Assembly: GCF_900114895.1 (NCBI RefSeq)
Contig: NZ_FOUO01000013.1
Span: 1 to 62,838 of the forward strand
Source: Ectothiorhodospira mobilis
Lineage (GTDB): Bacteria; Pseudomonadota; Gammaproteobacteria; Ectothiorhodospirales; Ectothiorhodospiraceae
DNA: 62,838 nt
Reading direction: 5' to 3'
Positions 1-7,680 of this stretch are shown piece by piece; positions within the stretch are counted from its first letter, which is position 1; every line of letters starts with the position of its first letter. The notes below the pieces were generated by a model. That model saw nothing but the letters and a program-made list of their open reading frames with translations, had not been told where the DNA came from and did no database searches. The translations under genes and the position numbers were made by a program.

Positions 1-203
1 TGGATCACCAGGACCTTGAACATCTGCACCACGTCATAGGGCTTGCGGCCCGCCTTGCTCTTGCGGGGCTTGTCATACACCTTGGCCAGCGTCGGCCGGA
101 AGGCCTCCCAGTCCACCACGCGGTTGAGCTGAGGCAATGGATCGCCCAACTTCTCCAGCAGGGCGTACCGGTCTTCCAGGAGGTAAAAGAATCCAGGCTG
201 CAT
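1..203 (-). CDS. IS5-type transposase, N-terminal part cut by window edge
   Basis: The minus strand from 203 gives a 67-codon open frame beginning MQPGFFYLLEDRYALLEKLG and continuing with VVDWEAFRPTL and KAGRKPYDVVQMFKVLVI. This is the usual start of IS5-type DDE transposases: a short N-terminal region, then the RKPYD...MFK segment before the catalytic domain. The catalytic residues lie beyond the left edge, so activity cannot be judged. It borders AT-rich glycosyltransferase genes and marks the edge of a variable region. I could not identify terminal inverted repeats. Confidence 0.8.
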   Translation of the reverse strand, partial: MQPGFFYLLEDRYALLEKLGDPLPQLNRVVDWEAFRPTLAKVYDKPRKSKAGRKPYDVVQMFKVLVI

Positions 204-215
204 GGCGGGCGAGGG

Positions 216-245
216 TTCATCCGTTCATCGGGTTGGGGGTATAAT
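216..245 (+). promoter_or_regulatory. possible sigma-70 promoter before the first glycosyltransferase
   Basis: A perfect -10 hexamer TATAAT sits at 240-245, with a poor -35 candidate TTCATC at 216-221 (18-bp spacer). It lies 80 bp before the glycosyltransferase start at 325 and just behind the transposase start, so insertion-element DNA may supply it. Only the -10 is convincing. Confidence 0.35.
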
Positions 246-283
246 GCTTGAGAGGAGACAATTTTTTCGAGGCCTCCTCAAGC
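246..283. repeat. inverted repeat between transposase and glycosyltransferase
   Basis: GCTTGAGAGG (246-255) pairs with CCTCCTCAAGC (273-283) with one bulged base, around a loop containing a run of six T. The T-run lies inside the loop, so this is not a standard terminator. It may be a leftover of the insertion-element end or part of the leader of the gene at 325. Confidence 0.4.
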
Positions 284-324
284 GAGACCCAACAACTAGA
301 TTTCTTGGCGAAAAGTAAAAGCAA

Positions 325-1428
325 ATGAGCCAAAAACTCTGCATCTTATTAAGCGACTTCGGACTCGGCGGCGTTGAGAAGATGCTCGCGCACCTGGCTG
401 GAGCGCTAGTCGATTTAGGCGTCGATGTCGATTTTCTTGTCCCCGACACCAATCACTTATACCTACGCCCGCTGCAGGGAAGGGCCAGACTAATCTCGCT
501 CGCCATGCCCGAGCGTGCACTCGAAGATCAGATCCTGGATTACCTCAGCGCTGTACGCCCGCATGCCGTGCTTACGGCCAAGTCCGAAGATATGCGCCGT
601 ATTAACCGTTTGCGCCATCAAGCATCCGCGCCCTTCATCCATGCGGTATGCCAAGGTACAAACTTATCGCAGTACCTGGCGGAAAAACCCTGGTTTCGCC
701 GAACGTTCAAACGGCGGCAAGAAATCCGCACAATCCGGGCTGCTGACGTCGTGATTGGCAACTCCAGTGAAGTCTGCAGTGACTTGCATAAACTAACCGG
801 CCTAGACGATACTCGCATTCGCTTCGCGCGGAGTCCCGTCATCCATGAAGGTATTTTCGAACAGGCCGAGGCCGACCCAGGGCACCCCTGGGTCGGCGAT
901 CAGAAGCGCCCGCTGCTCCTAGCTGCGGGCCGCCTAGTAGCTGTCAAGGATTATCCTACACTGCTACGGGCACTAGCCCTGCTGCGCAATGATGTACCCG
1001 CCCGACTTGTGATTCTGGGTAAAGGCAGCCGACTCAAACGACTGAAAGCACTCGCCAAGCACCTAGGCATCCTCGGTTCGGTCGACTTCCTCGGATATAC
1101 ACCCAATCCCTATGCCTTCTTCCAACGTTCAGATTGCTTCGTCCACTCCTCCGTTCGAGAGGGCTTCCCCAGTGTCCTGGTGGAAGCCATGGCCTTCGGT
1201 ACGCCCGTAGTGAGTACTGACTGTCATTCGGGACCACGCGAAATACTCAAAAATGGTCAGTTGGGCCGACTTGTTCCGCCTCGCTCACCAAAACAGTTTG
1301 CCGAGGCGATCCGCTGCACGCTAGAACAACCGATTGCACCCGAACTACTACGTGCCCGGGCTCTCGAATACTCGGACCGGGTTAGCGCCCAGGCCTACGC
1401 TGAAATCCTAGGAATACCTGTCCCATGA
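325..1428 (+). CDS. family-4 glycosyltransferase (paralogue 1)
   Basis: This 367-aa protein is predicted to transfer a sugar from a nucleotide-sugar donor to a surface glycan or lipid-linked acceptor at the inner membrane. It has the GT-B fold signatures of family GT4: a donor-proximal GGVEK loop (residues 15-19), AGRLVAVKD (about 201-209), and the EX7E-type motif EGFPSVLVEA (279-288) followed by STDC-SGPREIL. The ending is shared with the proteins at 1695 and 4861, so the three are paralogues. Codons rich in A/T at the third position differ from the GC-rich core genes and suggest transfer. The sugar and acceptor cannot be read from sequence. Confidence 0.88.
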   Translation: MSQKLCILLSDFGLGGVEKMLAHLAGALVDLGVDVDFLVPDTNHLYLRPLQGRARLISLAMPERALEDQILDYLSAVRPHAVLTAKSEDMRRINRLRHQASAPFIHAVCQGTNLSQYLAEKPWFRRTFKRRQEIRTIRAADVVIGNSSEVCSDLHKLTGLDDTRIRFARSPVIHEGIFEQAEADPGHPWVGDQKRPLLLAAGRLVAVKDYPTLLRALALLRNDVPARLVILGKGSRLKRLKALAKHLGILGSVDFLGYTPNPYAFFQRSDCFVHSSVREGFPSVLVEAMAFGTPVVSTDCHSGPREILKNGQLGRLVPPRSPKQFAEAIRCTLEQPIAPELLRARALEYSDRVSAQAYAEILGIPVP

Positions 1429-1429
1429 A

Positions 1430-1480
1430 TTCATAAAAAGCAAATCTATATACAGAATATATAGTAAATTTCATAAAAAG
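1430..1480. repeat. 11-bp direct repeat flanking an AT-rich inverted repeat
   Basis: TTCATAAAAAG occurs at 1430-1440 and again at 1470-1480. Between the copies is an AT-rich inverted repeat: CTATATA (1446-1452), loop CAGAA, TATATAG (1458-1464). The structure lies between the glycosyltransferase stop and the asnB relic and looks like a rearrangement junction rather than a regulatory leader. Confidence 0.5.
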
Positions 1481-1560
1481 AGGAAAACGTTATCAAAGAC
1501 ATGCTATGCCATCTACCCCATCGGGGACCAGATACTTGCGGTCCTAGCTCTACTCATTAG
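1477..1560 (+). pseudogene. relic of the N-terminus of a second asparagine synthase gene
   Basis: This 27-codon open stretch reads KEENVIKDMLCHLPHRGPD then TCGP before a stop at 1558-1560. It aligns without gaps to the glutaminase-domain motif of the intact asnB downstream (IQAMKAQLTHRGPDDCG): I, M, L, H, R, G, P, D, C and G are all kept. About 26 of 31 nucleotides match over the HRGPD-CG stretch (hand-aligned). The Met-Cys start and everything after the motif are gone. The rest of 1429-1694 is AT-rich with no supportable gene. A second frame here encodes a short hydrophobic run, judged less likely to be meaningful. Confidence 0.7.
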
Positions 1561-1694
1561 CATGCTCATCTTTTCCATATTATCACCCCAACCACCCCGC
1601 CCATCACCACCTGATCGACCTGCCCGATACTCGATCAAGCTATGCGCTTTCACCGTTAATTAAGTTTAATATAGATTGCGAGAAATAACCTACC

Positions 1695-2843
1695 ATGGCT
1701 ATGGCAGCAAACACTCCAAGAATTGCATGCTTTTTCTCGACCTCAGGACACAGCGGTGTCGACCGAGCTGCCAAGCAGCTTATTCCTGCTTTGGCGCGCC
1801 GGGGTTATCGTGTCGATCTACTCAAAGTTCGTCACCACGGCCCTCACTTAGAGGCGCCCCATAATCGGGTTACAGTAGTCGATCTTGGATCGCGCCACAC
1901 CTATGCCTGCCTACCCGCCTTGATTCGCTATCTTCGTCGAGAACGTCCAGCTGTAATGCTATCAGACAAAGACAGAGTAAATCGCACAGCACTACTCGCT
2001 AGCTGGATCGCTCGCTGGCTATTTGGTGTTCATACGCGTTTAATCTTCAGCTCAGGAACGACAATCTCAATCGATCTCGCTACACGCTCTATTATTGAAC
2101 GCTGGATCCAGCGCAACTCCATGAGGCACCTCTACCCTTTTGCTGATCAAGTTATCGTGACCAGTGCTGGCGTAGCCGATGACATGGCACATTATTGTGG
2201 TTTAGCCCGAGAAAAAATCAGGGTAGTACCCTCACCCGTGGTAACCACATCGCTGTTTAATAAGCCTTTGCCCTGCCCAGATCATCCTTGGCTAGCGCGA
2301 TCCGAAACACCACTAATACTCAGCGCAGGTGAATTGAGCAAGCGAAAAGATTTCGAAACCTTACTGCGTGCTTTCGCAAGAGTTAGAGCGCAACGACCTT
2401 GCCGACTCATGATCCTAGGCCAAGGCAAAACACGCACAGATTTACTTAAGTTGGCTGCAGAACTGGGAGTATCCCAGGATCTCGAACTACCCGGTTTTGT
2501 ATCCGAGCCCTATGCTTTCATGGCCCACGCCGATCTCTTTGCATTCAGCTCTCGTTGGGAAGGGCTTGGTTTTGTCATTATAGAAGCACTTGCTGTCGGA
2601 ACACCCGTAGTGGCAACCGATTGCCCCAGTGGCCCAAGAGAGATCCTCCAAAACGGTCGTATTGGGCCCTTGGTACCAGTCGGTGATGATATCGCCATGG
2701 CAGCGGCAATTATGAAGACTTTAGATGCCCCGCCACCAAAGGAATTGCTTCGTGAGGCCGCCCGTCCCTACGAAGTGGAAGTGAGCACAGACGCCTATCT
2801 AGACGCCATGCAGCTGCCACATAATTTAGATCATAACTCTTAA
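1695..2843 (+). CDS. family-4 glycosyltransferase (paralogue 2)
   Basis: This 382-aa GT-B glycosyltransferase of family GT4 probably adds one residue to the same surface glycan as its paralogues. Motifs are SAGELSKRKDF in the C-terminal domain, EGLGFVIIEALAVGTPVV with the conserved glutamates, and TDCPSGPREIL. The donor loop near the N-terminus is degenerate: SGHSGVDRAAK where relatives have GGVE. The start at 1695 (MAMAANTP) lacks a clear Shine-Dalgarno; a second Met two codons later is possible. The gene is AT-rich like paralogue 1 and unlike paralogue 3. The intact asnB starts 66 bp downstream. Confidence 0.87.
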   Translation: MAMAANTPRIACFFSTSGHSGVDRAAKQLIPALARRGYRVDLLKVRHHGPHLEAPHNRVTVVDLGSRHTYACLPALIRYLRRERPAVMLSDKDRVNRTALLASWIARWLFGVHTRLIFSSGTTISIDLATRSIIERWIQRNSMRHLYPFADQVIVTSAGVADDMAHYCGLAREKIRVVPSPVVTTSLFNKPLPCPDHPWLARSETPLILSAGELSKRKDFETLLRAFARVRAQRPCRLMILGQGKTRTDLLKLAAELGVSQDLELPGFVSEPYAFMAHADLFAFSSRWEGLGFVIIEALAVGTPVVATDCPSGPREILQNGRIGPLVPVGDDIAMAAAIMKTLDAPPPKELLREAARPYEVEVSTDAYLDAMQLPHNLDHNS

Positions 2844-2909
2844 CTTTTAACGCCGCTTAATTAGCTAACGCTTAAACTCACCAAGCCCTTGATCAGAATA
2901 GAATATTTT

Positions 2910-4730
2910 ATGTGCGGCATATGCGGACTTGCAAATAAAACACACTCCTCTTCAAAACTGGATATTCCGATTCAGGCTATGAAGGCCCAGCTCACCCATC
3001 GGGGGCCAGATGATTGCGGTCAGTGGCATAATCCTAACGCAACCCTTGCACATACTCGTCTGTCCATCATCGACCTCGAACACGGGCACCAACCGCTAGT
3101 AGATAGATCCCAAGGCCTGGCCTTGGTGGCCAACGGAGAAATCTACAATTTCAAAGAGCGCAGAGAACAATTGGAGAGGGAAGGGTATCACTTTCATACT
3201 CATTCCGATTCCGAGGTGATCCTGCGGGCCTACCAGGCCCATGGCATCGATGCCCTGCCCCTGCTCAATGGCATGTTCGCCTTTGCTCTCTACGACACAC
3301 GCAACAAGCGTCTAATCCTTGCCCGGGACCGGCAGGGCATGAAGCCCCTGTACTTCCTCAAGCAGCCGGGGAGATTCGCCTTTGCATCGGAGATCAAGGC
3401 CTTGCGTCCACTACTGGATGCCAGTCCGGCCATGGACGAAGGGGCTTTCATCCAATATCTGCACAACCAGTTCTCCTCGGGAAGACAGACAATCCTGAAG
3501 GACATCCAAAGGGTCCTTCCTGGGGAATGCCTGATCATCGACGAAAACCTGGACATACGCTTTCACCGTTACTGGGACGCCACCCAAATCCGCCCCCATA
3601 AGCAGTCGATGGACGAGGCCATGGAGGCCTTTGCCCCCCTCATGGATCAGGTCATGGAGGAACATGTCCGATCCGACGTGCCCTATGGCCTGTTCCTCTC
3701 CGGCGGAGTGGACTCGGGCCTGATGCTGGCGGAGCTGAAGCGACACCAGGACGGGCCTCTGCGAACGTATTCTGTGGGTTATCACAATGCCGACATGGAC
3801 GATGAGCTATCGGCAGCGGCACGGCTTGCCCGGCACTTCGGTACCCAGCATACCGAAGTGCGCATCGATTCCGAGGACCTGTTTCACCGCATCCCCTTCA
3901 TGACCTGGGCCACCGATGAGTTGATGCGGGACTACGCCTGCATCCCCACCTCATTCCTGGCCGAAGCCGCCGGACGAGACTTGAAGGTGGTCTTCACCGG
4001 TGAAGGCGGCGATGAGGCCTTCGCCGGTTACGGCCGCTATCGTGAATCCTGGCCCTTGCGGGCACTGAAGGCGTTTCGCTCCCCAGGGACCGGCGGCTTT
4101 CGCAGCCGGGGCCAATGGCGTCATGCCCCTCCACAACAGGTATTTTCCAAAGAACTCCTGAATGCTCACGGGGCCCGCCTGCAACAGATTCGAGCCGCAC
4201 GGGCCCGAGCGCCCCGTGACTGGGACGAGATCACCATACGGCAATACACCGATCTGGTCACCGCCCTCCCCGACAACCTGCTCACCAAGGTGGACCGCAA
4301 TCTCATGGCCTTCTCCCTGGAAGGTCGCACCCCCCTGCTGGACCACCGTATTGTGGAATTCGGTTTATCCCTGCCCGCGGATTTGAAGATCTCGGGCGGT
4401 CAGGGAAAGCGGTTTTTGAAGCGATGGGCCGAACGAGATCTGCCTGCCGACCTGCTCTACCGGCCCAAAAAGGGATTCCACGTGCCGGTGAAATCCTGGC
4501 TCAAGGGCGAATTCCTGGAGCAACTCGCCCAGAGATTGCCGGAGAACACCGGTATCCAGGCCTGGTTTACCCAGGATGGGGTACTGGATACCCTCAAGCG
4601 CCAGAAGACCCACGGGGATGCCTCCCGGGAGGTCTTCTCCCTCTTGCAGTTCGCCATCTGGCACAAGCTGTTCATCGAGGGCGACGGAAGCGCACCCCCC
4701 ATCAAAGCGGACCCCCTGGAATGGATCTGA
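2910..4730 (+). CDS. asnB: asparagine synthase (glutamine-hydrolysing) type amidotransferase
   Basis: This 606-aa class II amidotransferase makes ammonia from glutamine in its N-terminal domain and uses it with ATP to amidate aspartate or, in surface-glycan clusters, another carboxylate. The start is set at 2910 because Cys must follow Met to become the N-terminal nucleophile (MCGICG); the TTG seven codons upstream would bury it. THRGPDD and NGEIYN mark the glutaminase site. LSGGVDSG near residue 262 is the ATP-pyrophosphatase loop and TGEGGDEAFAGY lies beyond it. Length is typical. Its position among glycosyltransferases suggests sugar or uronic-acid amidation; classical asparagine synthesis is the alternative. 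Confidence 0.88.
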   Translation: MCGICGLANKTHSSSKLDIPIQAMKAQLTHRGPDDCGQWHNPNATLAHTRLSIIDLEHGHQPLVDRSQGLALVANGEIYNFKERREQLEREGYHFHTHSDSEVILRAYQAHGIDALPLLNGMFAFALYDTRNKRLILARDRQGMKPLYFLKQPGRFAFASEIKALRPLLDASPAMDEGAFIQYLHNQFSSGRQTILKDIQRVLPGECLIIDENLDIRFHRYWDATQIRPHKQSMDEAMEAFAPLMDQVMEEHVRSDVPYGLFLSGGVDSGLMLAELKRHQDGPLRTYSVGYHNADMDDELSAAARLARHFGTQHTEVRIDSEDLFHRIPFMTWATDELMRDYACIPTSFLAEAAGRDLKVVFTGEGGDEAFAGYGRYRESWPLRALKAFRSPGTGGFRSRGQWRHAPPQQVFSKELLNAHGARLQQIRAARARAPRDWDEITIRQYTDLVTALPDNLLTKVDRNLMAFSLEGRTPLLDHRIVEFGLSLPADLKISGGQGKRFLKRWAERDLPADLLYRPKKGFHVPVKSWLKGEFLEQLAQRLPENTGIQAWFTQDGVLDTLKRQKTHGDASREVFSLLQFAIWHKLFIEGDGSAPPIKADPLEWI

Positions 4731-4781
4731 ACACCTCCAACTGTATTATTAAACATCATAGCCATCTCAGGAGAGGCTTGA

Positions 4782-4871
4782 ATGGAACTGCGCAGGGCGG
4801 CAGAGCCCTATCGTGTGGATCGCAGTGTATCCGCCTATCTCGAAGCCATGGGGCTGACCGATGACCGCTGA
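4782..4871 (+). pseudogene. C-terminal stub of a lost fourth glycosyltransferase
   Basis: A 29-codon frame MELRRAAEPYRVDRSVSAYL followed by EAMGLTDDR matches the C-terminal tails of the flanking paralogues: LREAARPYEVEVSTDAYLDAM in paralogue 2 and LREGVQEYRAETSARRYLEVMGL in paralogue 3. Only the last helix remains; the rest has been deleted. Its stop overlaps the start of the next gene (ATGACCGCTGA), so the junction of a former tandem operon is preserved. Confidence 0.75.
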
Positions 4872-5976
4872 GGCCCGACTCCCCATCCTCCTCTCCCTCT
4901 CCGGCGAGGGGGGAGTGGAGCGTATGGTCCTGAATCTGGTGCGGGAGCTGGCCGGCCGTGGTCTGGATGTGGATCTGCTGCTGATCCGGGAGGAGAGCCG
5001 CCATCTGACGGATCTGCCCGCCAATGTGCGCATCGTCCGTCTGGGAACCCGGCACGCCGGCCTGGCGGTACACCCCCTGACCCGCTATCTGCGCACCCAC
5101 CGCCCCCCGGTGCTGCTGGCAGCCAAGGACCGGGCCGGACGGGCGGCCCTGAAGGCGGCGCGTCGGGCGGGCACGGGGACCCGGGTATTCATCCGTCTGG
5201 GGACCACCCTGTCCCAGGCCCTGGAGGGACGTTCCGATCTAAGGCGCTGGCTGCGCTACCGGCCCATGCGGCGCTGGTATCCCGGGGCCGCCGGGATCAT
5301 CGCCGTGTCCCGGGGTGTGGCCGACGACGTGCACCACATCACGGGCCTGCCCCAGGAGCGTCTGCATGTGGTGCGCAATCCCGTGATCACCCCGGACCTG
5401 ACGCACCGGGCCGCGGCCCCGTCGCCCCACCCCTGGCTGGAGGACGGGGGCGATCCGGTCCTCCTGGCCATGGGCCGGCTCACGCGGCAGAAGGATTTCC
5501 CCACCCTGTTGCGGGCCTTTGCCCGTCTGCAGCAGGCGCACCCCGCACGGCTGATCCTCCTGGGCGAGGGCGGGGACCGGGAGGCCCTGCAGGCCCTGGC
5601 ACAGACATTGGGGATCTCGCAGCGGGTGCACATGCCGGGATTCGCCGCCAATCCCTATGCCTGGCTGGCCCGGGCCCGGCTGTTCGTGCTCTCCTCCGCC
5701 TGGGAAGGATCCCCCAACGCCCTCACCGAGGCCATGGCCCTGGGGACGCCCGTGGTCTCCACGGATTGCCGCAGCGGTCCCCGGGAGATCCTGCAAGGGG
5801 GACGGTACGGTCCCCTGGTCCCCGTGGGGGATGACGCCGCCCTGGCAGAGGCCATGGCCTCCATGCTCGAAAATCCCATCGCCCCGGAAGTCCTGCGGGA
5901 AGGCGTGCAGGAATACCGCGCCGAGACCAGCGCCCGGCGCTACCTGGAGGTCATGGGTCTCGAAGCCCCGCAATGA
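4861..5976 (+). CDS. family-4 glycosyltransferase (paralogue 3)
   Basis: This 371-aa GT4 enzyme has a complete set of motifs: GEGGVERM at residues 13-20, MGRLTRQKDF in the nucleotide-sugar domain, and EGSPNALTEAMALGTPVVST with DCRSGPREIL. Unlike paralogues 1 and 2 it is as GC-rich as the core genome, so the array is a mosaic of differing origin or age. The start overlaps the stub of a lost paralogue by 11 bp. Its 3' end overlaps the convergent hepT gene by 26 bp. Confidence 0.88.
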   Translation: MTAEARLPILLSLSGEGGVERMVLNLVRELAGRGLDVDLLLIREESRHLTDLPANVRIVRLGTRHAGLAVHPLTRYLRTHRPPVLLAAKDRAGRAALKAARRAGTGTRVFIRLGTTLSQALEGRSDLRRWLRYRPMRRWYPGAAGIIAVSRGVADDVHHITGLPQERLHVVRNPVITPDLTHRAAAPSPHPWLEDGGDPVLLAMGRLTRQKDFPTLLRAFARLQQAHPARLILLGEGGDREALQALAQTLGISQRVHMPGFAANPYAWLARARLFVLSSAWEGSPNALTEAMALGTPVVSTDCRSGPREILQGGRYGPLVPVGDDAALAEAMASMLENPIAPEVLREGVQEYRAETSARRYLEVMGLEAPQ

Positions 5977-6394
5977 ACGCCTCCACCTGCTCCACGTAGC
6001 GCTGGTAGTCCCGCAGACAGCTGCCGATGGAGCGATGCAGGATGCGCCGGTCCACGTCGTTATAGTCATGCACCAGGATGTTCCTCAGCCCGGCGCTGGC
6101 GGCGATCTCCCGGGCGAATTCCGGGGTGCAGACCCCGACATCCGCCAGGGCGAGGAAGGTATCCCGGTAGGTGAGACGGGTGCTCCGGGCGTCGGGCGGG
6201 AGCCGTTCCGCCAGCAGGTGTTCGTTCACGTCCACGGCGCGCATGACGATCCGCTCGATGATGCGCTCCACCGCGGCAAGGCGGATATCATCGGCCAGCA
6301 GTTCGTCCAGGGTCAGGTCCTTGAAGCGCAGCAGACGCCCCAGGTCTTCGCCGATCAGTTGCAGTTTGCGGCGGATGAAGTCCTCACGAATCAT
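5951..6394 (-). CDS. hepT: HepT-like HEPN RNase toxin
   Basis: This 147-aa, all-helical HEPN/DUF86 protein begins MIREDFIRRKLQLIGEDLGR. The HEPN motif R-X4-H-X-Y is intact as RNILVHDY, giving the RNase Arg and His and the Tyr that the partner MntA adenylylates in the described Shewanella system. The start at 6394 lies within the last codons of mntA (11-bp overlap), so translation is probably coupled. An upstream frame extension to 6487 was rejected as mntA shadow. The 3' end overlaps the convergent glycosyltransferase by 26 bp. Toxicity itself is inferred from the family. Confidence 0.85.
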   Translation of the reverse strand: MIREDFIRRKLQLIGEDLGRLLRFKDLTLDELLADDIRLAAVERIIERIVMRAVDVNEHLLAERLPPDARSTRLTYRDTFLALADVGVCTPEFAREIAASAGLRNILVHDYNDVDRRILHRSIGSCLRDYQRYVEQVEAFIAGLRDP

Positions 6395-6800
6395 GCAGCT
6401 GCTCCTCCAGCCAGGCCAGCCTGCGGCGGTGCAGGGTCTGCTCCAGCCGGCGCAGGTCCGCGGAATCCACGTAGTCCCGAAAGGCATAGGCCCGGTACTC
6501 GCAAAAGAGATCCGGGTCCCCCCAGAGACAAAGGCCCCGGGACAGCACCTCGTAACGCAGCAGGGGATCGGCCGCCTCCAGGCGGATCAGATCCAGTTCA
6601 TGGCCGGGAAAGAGGGGGGCCAGCCGGTCCTGCGCCTGCAGCAGCCCTTCGGGGGGGCAGCCCAGGAGAGCCAGATCCACGTCGCTCCCTGGTCCCGGGG
6701 GCGGGCTGCGGTGGGCATGGGAGCCGTAGAGCACCACCAGCCTCAGGCCCAGGGACCGGGCAACGGCATCCATGCCTTGGAGATCGGGGAAACAGGACAT
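6384..6800 (-). CDS. mntA: MntA-like minimal nucleotidyltransferase antitoxin
   Basis: This 138-aa MNT-domain protein is the expected antitoxin of HepT, acting by transferring AMP onto the toxin's tyrosine. The core motif is VVLYGSHAHRS...GSDVDLALL: GS followed by the DxD metal pair. The GS-to-DxD linker is 12 residues (Pro/Gly-rich) rather than the usual ten or so. The start at 6800 (MSCFPDLQ) is the best placed; Met10 (MDAVARS) is an alternative. It overlaps hepT by 11 bp, with antitoxin first. The 200 bp between this gene and the sulfotransferase at 7002 holds no gene. Confidence 0.83.
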   Translation of the reverse strand: MSCFPDLQGMDAVARSLGLRLVVLYGSHAHRSPPPGPGSDVDLALLGCPPEGLLQAQDRLAPLFPGHELDLIRLEAADPLLRYEVLSRGLCLWGDPDLFCEYRAYAFRDYVDSADLRRLEQTLHRRRLAWLEEQLHDS

Positions 6801-7001
6801 GATCGGAGGGTACCGAAAGGCTGTGAGAGACCTTTGCATCTTGGGACCTGCCCCTTTCGGGATCAACCGCAGTGGGGATGCGCCCACGCCGCCCCCGCCC
6901 ACCTGCACCCGGGAAGGACCCCATGGGCACCTTTCCCCGGTGGACACCCGCCGCCCTGGGCTGGATACTTGGCCCCCGCTTCGCCGTCCCGATGATCCGC
7001 C

Positions 7002-7670
7002 ATGCTGCTCTCCCTGAAACACAATTTCCTCTTCGTGCATATCGCCAAGACCGGCGGCACCAGCGTGCGCGCGGCCCTGTCCCGCTACCGCTACCGGGGG
7101 CGCCACGGCCTGCCCCTGTTCCTTTCCGACAAGCTGGACCAGATGACGGGGCATCGCATCGGCGCCAAGTTCCCGCGCCACGCCAAGGCCATCGCCGCCC
7201 GGGAGATGCTGCCGGCGGAGGTGTACGACCAGCTGTTCAAGTTCGTCTTCGTGCGCAACCCCTGGGACCTGCAGGTGAGTTCCTACTTCCACATCCGCCG
7301 GGAGCGGCCCCGGGTCCTGGAGGGGGTGGCGGACTTCGATGCCTTCATGCGCCTGAAGTTCGACCCGGATCGCCCCTGGAACTACCTGCTGGACACCGCC
7401 CTGGAACTGCAGCGGGACTACGTGGTGGACCTGCACGGGCGCACCATCGTGGACTTCATCGGCCACTACGAGAGCCTGCAGGCGGACTTCGACCAGGTGT
7501 GCCGGCGCATTGGCCTGCCCGGGATCCCCCTCCCCCACCGTCGCCGCGCCGAGGGCCGGGACGACTACCGCCGCTACTACAGCGACGAGACCGCCGCCCT
7601 GGTGGCGGAGCACTACCGCCCGGACATCGAGCTGTTCGGTTACCGCTTCGATCCAACCCAGGCGCCGTAA
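7002..7670 (+). CDS. sulfotransferase family 2 protein
   Basis: This 222-aa cytoplasmic or membrane-associated enzyme is predicted to move sulfate from PAPS to a carbohydrate. The 5'-phosphosulfate loop is HIAKTGGTS (residues 13-21). The 3'-phosphate site is FVFVRNPWDLQVSSYFH, with the conserved Arg and downstream Ser. These are the two signatures of the Sulfotransfer_2 family, and the length is typical. The gene stands alone on the plus strand and converges on a glycolipid-type glycosyltransferase with a 10-bp gap. A surface glycan or glycolipid is the likely acceptor, but this is inference. Confidence 0.8.
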   Translation: MLLSLKHNFLFVHIAKTGGTSVRAALSRYRYRGRHGLPLFLSDKLDQMTGHRIGAKFPRHAKAIAAREMLPAEVYDQLFKFVFVRNPWDLQVSSYFHIRRERPRVLEGVADFDAFMRLKFDPDRPWNYLLDTALELQRDYVVDLHGRTIVDFIGHYESLQADFDQVCRRIGLPGIPLPHRRRAEGRDDYRRYYSDETAALVAEHYRPDIELFGYRFDPTQAP

Positions 7671-7680
7671 CGGGCGAAGA

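Noticed and set aside
1511-1660. Alternative frame over the asnB relic encoding a hydrophobic helix, possibly a membrane-protein start
   Set aside because: The HRGPD-x-CG match to the nearby asnB is more specific than a short hydrophobic run in AT-rich DNA; there is no ribosome site.
6827-6838. GAGACCTTTGCA, reminiscent of some insertion-element ends
   Set aside because: No inverted partner was found near the transposase fragment or elsewhere in the region, and a 12-mer alone is weak.
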